10,298 nucleotides of DNA from contig JALQTL010000258.1 in assembly GCA_023260935.1 (NCBI GenBank), positions 1 through 10,298 of the forward strand, in the 5' to 3' direction. The stretch is from Paracoccaceae bacterium (GTDB lineage: Bacteria > Pseudomonadota > Alphaproteobacteria > Rhodobacterales > Rhodobacteraceae). Position numbers and translations under genes: made by a program. The first letter of the stretch is position 1; each line of letters begins with the position of its first letter. Below the pieces are notes generated by a model, which worked only from the letters and a program-made list of their open reading frames with translations, did no database searches and had not been told where the DNA came from. Shown here piece by piece: positions 1 through 5,907 of the stretch.

Positions 1-696
1 GGTGGCGACATGCGCATGCGGGAAGGGGCTCGGGTGTTCGCCCGCTGCCACCAGACCGGCGAAATGCGCCATGTCGACCAGCAGATAGGCGCCAACACTG
101 TCGGCAATCTGGCGCATGCGGGCAAAATCGATGATGCGTGGAATGGCCGACCCGCCGGCGATGATCATCTTCGGCCTGTGTTCGGTTGCAAGGGCCTGCA
201 CCTGATCATAGTCCAGCGTCAGATCCTGCTTGCGCACCCCGTATTGCACGGCCTTGAACCACTTGCCCGACTGGTTGGGTGCCGCGCCGTGGGTCAGGTG
301 GCCGCCCGCATCAAGGCTCATCCCCAGAATGGTGTCGCCGGGCTGGATCAGCGCCTGGAACACGCCCTGGTTTGCCTGGCTGCCCGAATTGGGCTGCACA
401 TTGGCAAAGCCGCAGCCGAACAGCTTGCAGGCCCGGTCGATCGCCAGATTTTCAGCGATATCGACATACTGGCAGCCGCCGTAATAGCGCTTGCCGGGGT
501 AGCCTTCGGCGTATTTGTTCGTCATCACCGAGCCTTGCGCTTCCATCACGGCGGCGCTGACGATGTTTTCCGATGCAATCAGCTCGATCTCATGGCGCTG
601 GCGCCCCAGTTCCTGCGTGATCGCGCCGAACAGTTCGGGGTCACGGCTGGAAAGCTTTTCGGTGAAAAATCCGGTATCGCGGTGCGGGGCGTTCAT
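1..696 (-). CDS. glyA: Serine hydroxymethyltransferase, N-terminal 232 residues (runs off the left edge)
   Basis: This cytoplasmic PLP enzyme interconverts serine plus tetrahydrofolate with glycine plus 5,10-methylene-tetrahydrofolate, the main source of one-carbon units. The reverse-strand translation begins MNAPHRDTGFFTEKL and shows the SHMT hallmarks in order: ELIASENIVS near residues 38-47, the TNKYAEGYPGKRYYGG stretch, the VQPNSGSQAN segment, and DMAHFAG at residues 208-214. Asp208 and His211 there are the PLP-contacting residues known in the family. The reading frame is open to base 1. The Schiff-base lysine region and the C-terminal domain lie outside the window. The ATG at 694-696 is chosen because AGGAG sits about six bases upstream and the length before the first motif is normal. 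The gene is divergent from nadK. Confidence 0.97.
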   Translation of the reverse strand, partial: MNAPHRDTGFFTEKLSSRDPELFGAITQELGRQRHEIELIASENIVSAAVMEAQGSVMTNKYAEGYPGKRYYGGCQYVDIAENLAIDRACKLFGCGFANVQPNSGSQANQGVFQALIQPGDTILGMSLDAGGHLTHGAAPNQSGKWFKAVQYGVRKQDLTLDYDQVQALATEHRPKMIIAGGSAIPRIIDFARMRQIADSVGAYLLVDMAHFAGLVAAGEHPSPFPHAHVAT

Positions 697-902
697 GGGC
701 GTCTCCTGCGGGGGCCGATGGGGGTGGCGGGTCTTGGGATGGGGACCATTTAGAGCAAGCCCCCCCGACGGGAAAGGCAGGAAAACGACGCAGCGGCCCT
801 CGTGGGCGAAATTTTGTGACCCAAAGGAAATCTCTGCCCCCGGCAGGGGTTGAGTTTGGGGGGGCGGGCCGTCAAGACTGGCACGCAAGGGGAGGACCAC
901 AG
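697..902. promoter_or_regulatory. Divergent intergenic region between glyA and nadK
   Basis: Both flanking genes start here and point away from each other, so promoters for both should lie in these 206 bases. I see no convincing -35/-10 pair on either strand. A run of seven C (760-766) and a run of seven G (858-864) are the most visible features. The best-defined signals are the ribosome binding sites: GGAG just before glyA, and AAGGGGAGG at 887-895 before nadK. The promoter role is inferred from gene orientation. Confidence 0.4.
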
Positions 903-1667
903 GTGTCATACAGCCGCATCGCCTTTCGTGCCAGCCCGGCCGAAGCCGCACAGGACGCTTTGGCCGTTCTGACCGCGCGCTATGGCCAGCAAGGTCTTGA
1001 TACGGCCGATGTGGTGGTGGCCCTTGGTGGCGATGGGTTCATGTTGCAGACCCTGCATGAAACCGAAGGCATGGGAATTGCCGTTTACGGGATGAACTGC
1101 GGGACGGTCGGCTTTCTGATGAACGGCTATGCCGTGGATGCGCTGCCCGAACGGCTGGCGCAGGCCGAGGAAACGGTGATCAATCCGCTGGAGATGAAGG
1201 CCACCACCGCCGACGGCCGGGTGGTGCGGGCACTGGCGATCAACGAGGTTTCCTTGCTGCGGGCCGGCCCGCAGGCGGCAAAGCTGGCCATTCATGTGGA
1301 TGGCAAGCTGCGGCTGGATGAACTGGTTTGCGATGGGGCGTTGCTTTGCACCCCTGCCGGATCGACCGCCTACAATTATTCCGCCCATGGGCCGATCTTG
1401 CCGATCGGGTCCGATGTGCTGGCGCTGACGGCGGTTGCGGCGTTCCGTCCCCGGCGCTGGCGCGGGGCGCTGTTGCCCAAGACGGCCGTTGTCAGGCTAG
1501 AGGTGCTGGACCCTGTCAAGCGCCCGGTCATGGCCGATGCCGACAGCCGGTCGGTTTCCAATGTGATCAGCGTCGAGATCCGGTCGGAACCGGCAGTCTG
1601 CCACCGCATCCTGTTTGATCCCGGGCACGGGCTGGAAGAACGGCTGCTGGTCGAACAATTCGCCTGA
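903..1667 (+). CDS. nadK: NAD kinase (ATP-dependent NAD+ 2'-phosphotransferase)
   Basis: NadK phosphorylates NAD+ to NADP+ in the cytoplasm and so sets the NADP(H) pool. The 254-residue product has the family motifs in order: GGDG at 42-45 (phosphate binding), GMNCGTVGFL at 63-72, the NE pair at 114-115, and TPAGSTAY at 150-157. A typical C-terminal beta domain follows. The GTG start at 903 is preferred over an in-frame GTG at 816. AAGGGGAGG lies seven bases before it, the product then begins SYSRIAFRAS as bacterial NAD kinases do, and the length matches the short alphaproteobacterial form. The gene is divergent from glyA and convergent with the response regulator gene, whose stop is 27 bases away. 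NADP made here is the cofactor of the malic enzyme encoded further right. Confidence 0.96.
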   Translation: MSYSRIAFRASPAEAAQDALAVLTARYGQQGLDTADVVVALGGDGFMLQTLHETEGMGIAVYGMNCGTVGFLMNGYAVDALPERLAQAEETVINPLEMKATTADGRVVRALAINEVSLLRAGPQAAKLAIHVDGKLRLDELVCDGALLCTPAGSTAYNYSAHGPILPIGSDVLALTAVAAFRPRRWRGALLPKTAVVRLEVLDPVKRPVMADADSRSVSNVISVEIRSEPAVCHRILFDPGHGLEERLLVEQFA

Positions 1668-1685
1668 CTTGCTTGTTGAAGCAGG
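1668..1685. terminator. Short hairpin between convergent nadK and response regulator genes
   Basis: Bases 1668-1674 pair with 1679-1685 around the loop GTTG, giving seven pairs with one G-T wobble. It begins immediately after the nadK stop and lies just beyond the stop of the opposing gene, so it could serve both directions. Neither strand has a T-run after the stem, so an intrinsic terminator role is only a guess. Confidence 0.3.
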
Positions 1686-1694
1686 GCGGGGTGG

Positions 1695-3116
1695 TCAGGG
1701 CTTTGTGCCCCAGCCGTCCAGCTTGCGGTACAGCGTGGATGGCGCCAATTCCAGAATGCGCGCAGCTTTCGAAATCGATCCGCCATGGCGGGCAATGGTT
1801 TCCTCGATCACCATGCGCTCGATTTCGGCAAGGCTGCGGCCGATCAGATCATCCATCCGTGGCCGCTGGGGTTGGGTGGGGGCGGGACGGGGCCCGTGGT
1901 CAAGATCGCGCAGGCTGCGCAAACTGTCGGGCAGCATGTCCATGCCGACAACCCCGCCTTCGTTCAGAACCACGATGTTGCGGATCACGTTCAGCAACTG
2001 GCGGACATTGCCGTGCCAGGGATAGGACAGGAACAGATCACAGACCTCGGGGGAAAAGCCATCAAACCTGCGGCCTTCTTCCTGCGCAAACTTGTCCAGC
2101 GCGGATCGGGCGATTTCAAGCACATCATCGCCCCTTTCGCGCAGGGGGGGCATGTGGACCGGCACCACGAACAGCCGATAGAAAAGGTCTTCGCGAAACT
2201 CGCCCCGGCGCACGGCTTCCATCGGATCGCGGTTGGTGGCGCAGATGATGCGCACATTCACCTTGCGCGGGCGTGTGGCCCCCACTGGCTGCACGGTCGA
2301 GGTTTGCAGGAAACGCAGCAGCTTTGTCTGCAAGGCCGGCGCCATTTCGCAGATTTCATCCAGAAAAAGCGTTCCGCCATCGGCCGCCGCCGCCGCCCCC
2401 GGCTTGTCGGAAATTGCGCCGGTGAAACTGCCCTTGATATGACCGAACACCTCGGATTCCAGCAGGTCTTGCGGGATGGCGCCACAGTTCAGCGCAATGA
2501 ACGGCCCATCCGCCCGGGGACTTTTGGCATGGATCGACAGGGCGCAAAGCTCTTTGCCTGTGCCGCTTTCGCCAGTGATGAAGGCCGTGGCCATTGACGG
2601 CGCGACAGAGCGGATCTTTTCCTGCACGCGGCGCATGGCCTGCGAAGACCCGATGAAGAACGGGTCATCCGTGGCCGGGTCGGTGCCGGCTCTGCCCGCA
2701 CGGGCCCCCGGCCCGGCCGGGGCTGGTGCCGCCCGCCCGGGTGCCTTTGCGGTGATCGCATTGCCGACCGCGTGCAGGAGCCGCGCTTCGTCAAACGGCT
2801 TTACCAGAAAGTCATGCGCGCCGGCCCGCATCGCCTCGACCGCCTTGTTGATCGAGGCATTGGCAGTGATCACGATGATCGTGGTTCCCGGCCGCTGGGC
2901 CAGCATCTCGGCCATGATCGACAACCCGTCTCGGTCGGGCAGCATCAGGTCCAGCAGCACGATCCTCGCGCCGCTGTCGCGAAAGGCCTGAAGCCCCTCG
3001 AAGGCGTTCGAGGCCATGACGACGCCATACCCCGCCCCCTGAAGCACCGAACGGTAGACCATCTGAAGCGATGGCGTGTCCTCGATCAGCAGGATCGGCG
3101 GGGCGATGGCCGACAT
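1695..3116 (-). CDS. LuxO-like sigma-54-type response regulator (receiver, AAA+, Fis HTH)
   Basis: This 473-residue protein should activate RNA polymerase-sigma-54 promoters when phosphorylated. The receiver (about 7-120) has acidic residues E12/D13, phospho-acceptor D56, T84 and K106. An Ala/Pro/Gly-rich linker (about 123-150) follows. The AAA+ domain has Walker A GESGTGKE at 182-189, the sigma-54 contact loop as GSFTGA (229-234) instead of GAFTGA, and Walker B GGTLFLDE at 247-254. After these come a CATNRD sensor I segment and a GNVRQL sensor II segment. A Fis-type helix-turn-helix occupies the last 50 or so residues. Wording after Walker B (ICEMAPALQTKLLRFLQT) is close to LuxO as I recall it. 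The ATG at 3114-3116 overlaps the stop of the Hpt gene as TGATG and has GGGGGAA upstream. Longer in-frame starts lie inside that gene and are rejected. Target genes are not evident. Confidence 0.92.
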   Translation of the reverse strand: MSAIAPPILLIEDTPSLQMVYRSVLQGAGYGVVMASNAFEGLQAFRDSGARIVLLDLMLPDRDGLSIMAEMLAQRPGTTIIVITANASINKAVEAMRAGAHDFLVKPFDEARLLHAVGNAITAKAPGRAAPAPAGPGARAGRAGTDPATDDPFFIGSSQAMRRVQEKIRSVAPSMATAFITGESGTGKELCALSIHAKSPRADGPFIALNCGAIPQDLLESEVFGHIKGSFTGAISDKPGAAAAADGGTLFLDEICEMAPALQTKLLRFLQTSTVQPVGATRPRKVNVRIICATNRDPMEAVRRGEFREDLFYRLFVVPVHMPPLRERGDDVLEIARSALDKFAQEEGRRFDGFSPEVCDLFLSYPWHGNVRQLLNVIRNIVVLNEGGVVGMDMLPDSLRSLRDLDHGPRPAPTQPQRPRMDDLIGRSLAEIERMVIEETIARHGGSISKAARILELAPSTLYRKLDGWGTKP

Positions 3117-3709
3117 CAGCGTTCCCCCGACCCGGCGGCCCGGCCGGCGGGGACGGCTGCGATCCGGTCTGATATAAAAGCGATCAGGTGGTCCAGCCCG
3201 GCCAGGACATCGCTTCCCAAATCTGCCAGCGCCCCGCCATCCTGCCGATGGGCCACGGCATTCAGGGCGCCCGACAGGCGGTGCAGCCGCTCTGCCCCCA
3301 CAGATCCGGCAAGGGCCACCAACGTATGCGTCGCTGCCCGCAGATCGCCCCAGTCGCATCTTGGGATCGCCCGGCCCAGCCGCTGCCGCGCATCCTGCAA
3401 ATCCTTGCGCAACTGAACCAGAAGATCGCCCGAAAGCGCACCCGCCAGGTCCATCAGCCGGTCAAAGGCCCGTGCATCCACCGACCACCCGCCCTGAGGC
3501 GTGCCCAGCATCCGCGAAAGATCGCGCACTTCGCCAAGTGCGGCGGCCAGTTCGTCCCTTGTGGCCTGATCGGGTGCCGCGCGAAGCAGGCCCTGCAACC
3601 TGCCACAAAGCGAGGCAAGGATCATCGCGGGCGAAGGGGGCGGGGTCGAGTCCATCACCCGCAGGATACCTGTCCCGCCGCCGCCGTCCAGCCCCGCGAT
3701 CCGTTCCAT
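3116..3709 (-). CDS. Histidine phosphotransfer (Hpt) domain protein, LuxU-like partner
   Basis: The 197-residue product (179 if the in-frame ATG at 3655 is used) is Ala/Leu-rich and apparently all-helical. Its C-terminal half carries ATHTLVALAGSVGAERL, which aligns with the Hpt consensus around the phospho-accepting histidine (His128 from the 3709 start). The usual Lys-Gly three and four residues after the His are Val-Ala here. The N-terminal 75 or so residues show no family I recognise. The stop overlaps the response regulator start (TGATG), so the two are probably translationally coupled and work as a phosphorelay pair. The prpE stop is only 22 bases upstream. Neither start has a good ribosome binding site; 3709 is chosen because it is closest to prpE. 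No histidine kinase is present in the window. Confidence 0.75.
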   Translation of the reverse strand: MERIAGLDGGGGTGILRVMDSTPPPSPAMILASLCGRLQGLLRAAPDQATRDELAAALGEVRDLSRMLGTPQGGWSVDARAFDRLMDLAGALSGDLLVQLRKDLQDARQRLGRAIPRCDWGDLRAATHTLVALAGSVGAERLHRLSGALNAVAHRQDGGALADLGSDVLAGLDHLIAFISDRIAAVPAGRAAGSGER

Positions 3710-3731
3710 TCGATCCACGCCGAAGGCAAGA

Positions 3732-5630
3732 TCATCCCTTGGCGAGGCCGATGCCCTGCAAGGCTTCGGTGATTTCATCAAGGATCGCCGGGTCGTCGAT
3801 GGTTGCGGGCATCTTCCACGGCTTGCAATCGGCAATCGCCACCATGGTTGCCCGCAGGATCTTGCCCGAGCGGGTCTTCGGCAGCCGTTCCACCACGACG
3901 GCGCGTTTGAAATCGGCGACCGGGCCGATCTTGTCGCGCATCAGGGCCACGCACTCCTTCACCACATCGGCATGCGGGCGGTTAGATCCCTTGTTCAGGC
4001 ACAAAAAGCCCAAGGGCGATTGGCCCTTCAGATCATCGGCCACCCCGATCACGGCACATTCGGCCACATCGCGATGGCTGGCCAGAACCTCCTCCATCGC
4101 GCCGGTCGACAGGCGATGGCCGGCCACGTTGATCACGTCATCGGTGCGGGCCATGATGTAAAGATAGCCGTCTTCGTCGATGTATCCTGCATCGCCGGTT
4201 TCGTAATAGCCGGGGAAATGATCAAGATAGGCCTTGCGGAAGCGGTCTTCGGCATTCCACAGCGTGGGCAGGGTGCCGGGCGGCAGCGGCAGCTTGATGG
4301 CGATGGCGCCTAATGTGCCGGGGCTGACCGGGTGGCCGCCTTCATCCAGAACCTGCACGTCATAGCCGGGCATCGCCACCGAGGGCGACCCGATCTTGAC
4401 CGGCAACAGCCCCAGACCCATCGGATTTCCCGCGATGGCCCAGCCGGTTTCGGTCTGCCACCAGTGATCGATGACCGGAATGCCAAGGCAGTCCTGCGCC
4501 CATTTGATCGTGTCGGGATCAGCCCTTTCGCCGGCAAGGAACAGCGCCTGAAGATGTGACAGGTCATGCTGCTTCATCAGCGCGCCTTCCCTGTCATCGC
4601 GCTTTACTGCCCGGATGGCGGTGGGGGCGGTGAAGAAGGACTTGACCTTGTGTTCGCTGATCACTCGCCAGAAGGCGCCGGCATCGGGGGTGCCGACGGG
4701 CTTGCCTTCATAGACCACCGTGGTGCAGCCGGCAATCAGCGGACCATAGCAGATATAGCTGTGCCCCACGACCCAGCCCACATCGGACGCCGCCCAGAAC
4801 ACATCTCCCACGCCCACGTTATAGACCGCGCGCATCGTCCAGTTCAGCGCGACCAGATGGCCGGCGGTGGGGCGGACCACGCCCTTGGGCTGGCCCGTGG
4901 TTCCCGAGGTGTAAAGGATATAGGCCGGATGGTTGCCTTCCACAGGCAGGCATTCGGCCGGCGTCGCCCCATACTGGAACCCGTGCCATTCGAAATCGCG
5001 CCCGGGCGTCAATGCCGCCACTTCCTGTTCGCGCTGGAAGATCACGCAGAAATCGGGCTTGTGCGTGGCAAGCTCAATCGCCCCGTCCAGCAGCGGCTTG
5101 TAATGCACCACACGGTTGGGTTCGATCCCGCAGGACGCGGCGATGATTGCCTTGGGCGTTGAATCGTCGATCCGCACGGCCAGTTCGTTGGCCGCAAAGC
5201 CGCCGAAGACGACCGAATGGATCGCGCCGATCCGGGCGCAGGCCAGCATCGCTTCCAGCGCCTCGGGGACCATCGGCATGTAGATGATGACGCGGTCGCC
5301 CTTTTCGACACCCTTTGCACGCAGGGCGCCGGCCAGACGGGCCACGCGGTTTTGCAGTTCTGCATAGGTCAGGATATGCTTGGTCCGCGTGACCGGGCTG
5401 TCATGGATGATCGCGGGCTGTGCCCCGCGACCGGCCAGAACGTGCCGGTCAACCGCGTTCCAGCAGGTGTTGACCATGCCGTCGGCAAACCATTCATACA
5501 GCGGTGCATTCTGGGAATTCAGTGCCCGAGAGGGCTTTTGAGCCCAGTCGATCGCGCCGGCGGCATCCATCCAGAACCCTTCGGGATCAGCCTTCCACTT
5601 CGCATAGATGTCTGCGTAACCCATCCTCAT
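3732..5630 (-). CDS. prpE: Propionate--CoA ligase (propionyl-CoA synthetase)
   Basis: This AMP-forming acyl-CoA synthetase activates propionate (and usually acetate less well) to the CoA thioester via an acyl-adenylate in the cytoplasm. The 632-residue product matches PrpE length. It shows the P-loop-like YTSGTTGQPKG at 240-250, TETGW at 393-397, YYETGDAG, and RSGK ending at the catalytic Lys590, the residue acetylated in related enzymes. PrpE rather than acetyl-CoA synthetase is preferred because of TETGW (Acs usually has TETGG) and the MGYADIYAKWKADP start typical of PrpE. AGGAGGAGG lies just upstream. The ATG at 5630 and the one at 5624 (giving MGYAD) are both possible. It is first in a tight leftward unit with the Hpt and response regulator genes, behind a gap rich in TTTGCAAA boxes. 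Substrate preference is inferred. Confidence 0.93.
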   Translation of the reverse strand: MRMGYADIYAKWKADPEGFWMDAAGAIDWAQKPSRALNSQNAPLYEWFADGMVNTCWNAVDRHVLAGRGAQPAIIHDSPVTRTKHILTYAELQNRVARLAGALRAKGVEKGDRVIIYMPMVPEALEAMLACARIGAIHSVVFGGFAANELAVRIDDSTPKAIIAASCGIEPNRVVHYKPLLDGAIELATHKPDFCVIFQREQEVAALTPGRDFEWHGFQYGATPAECLPVEGNHPAYILYTSGTTGQPKGVVRPTAGHLVALNWTMRAVYNVGVGDVFWAASDVGWVVGHSYICYGPLIAGCTTVVYEGKPVGTPDAGAFWRVISEHKVKSFFTAPTAIRAVKRDDREGALMKQHDLSHLQALFLAGERADPDTIKWAQDCLGIPVIDHWWQTETGWAIAGNPMGLGLLPVKIGSPSVAMPGYDVQVLDEGGHPVSPGTLGAIAIKLPLPPGTLPTLWNAEDRFRKAYLDHFPGYYETGDAGYIDEDGYLYIMARTDDVINVAGHRLSTGAMEEVLASHRDVAECAVIGVADDLKGQSPLGFLCLNKGSNRPHADVVKECVALMRDKIGPVADFKRAVVVERLPKTRSGKILRATMVAIADCKPWKMPATIDDPAILDEITEALQGIGLAKG

Positions 5631-5907
5631 CCGCCTCCTCCTGACGTATGAGGGTTGTGTTACGGCATTCCGGCGCGGGCAGGCAACGCTGTTACCGTCC
5701 GACAGGGCAGGGGTGCGACGAAATGTTTGCAGAAATTCGCGTCGTCAATCTGCAAATTTTTGCAAATCATGATCAATTGCCAAGTCTGCCGCTAATGCAA
5801 GGCGGGTTTGCAAATTTTGCGCGAATTCCGGGCGAATCCCTGCAAAGCAGGCGAAGTCAGGCCCCTGCCCGAAAGGCGGGGGCCCGAAAGGCCGGGGGCG
5901 GGGCGGA
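5631..5907 (-). promoter_or_regulatory. prpE upstream region with a TTTGCAAA box cluster
   Basis: This 277-bp gap holds no gene. Two perfect TTTGCAAA palindromes lie at 5759-5766 and 5807-5814. Near-matches are TTTGCAGA (5726-5733), TCTGCAAA (5749-5756), TTTGCGCG (5816-5823) and CCTGCAAA (5839-5846). On the reverse strand a candidate -35, TTGACG (5743-5748), sits between the boxes at 5749 and 5726; I could not find a good -10. TTTGCAAA-type sites are known targets of the RamB/PrpR/ScfR regulators that sense short-chain acyl-CoA metabolism, which fits a propionyl-CoA synthetase gene. No such regulator gene is in the window. The right end carries hairpins after maeB. Confidence 0.6.
5862..5893 (-). 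terminator. Tandem hairpins just downstream of maeB
   Basis: Two adjacent stem-loops share the loop CGAAA (UUUCG in the maeB transcript). The first pairs 5862-5865 and 5867-5869 with 5875-5877 and 5879-5882, with one mismatch. The second pairs 5881-5884 with 5890-5893. They overlap by two bases and so compete at the junction. They begin about 15 bases after the maeB stop on the transcript. No U-tract follows, so termination is plausible but not shown. Confidence 0.45.

Noticed and set aside
10..753. A 247-codon + strand frame across the glyA region
   Set aside because: The reverse strand encodes unmistakable serine hydroxymethyltransferase; this is its antisense shadow.
760..864. C7 run at 760-766 and G7 run at 858-864 as a long-range stem in the glyA/nadK gap
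   Set aside because: Pairing of homopolymer runs about 90 bases apart is weak evidence in GC-rich DNA, and nothing else supports a structure.
816..902. Longer NAD kinase starting at a GTG at 816
   Set aside because: No ribosome binding site was noted there and the extra 29 residues are unlike the family. The GTG at 903 has AAGGGGAGG at ideal spacing.
3117..3359. N-terminal extension of the response regulator up to 3359
   Set aside because: The added residues overlap the Hpt gene in another frame and do not belong to a receiver domain. The TGATG start at 3116 places the first receiver strand correctly.
3732..5630. Acetyl-CoA synthetase (acs) instead of prpE
   Set aside because: The TETGW motif, overall length and MGYAD-type start favour the propionyl-CoA synthetase branch, although activity on acetate is likely too.
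5726..5846. TTTGCAAA boxes as a CRISPR-like or integration-site repeat
   Set aside because: The repeated unit is only eight palindromic bases, the spacing is irregular and no mobile-element genes are near. An operator cluster fits better.
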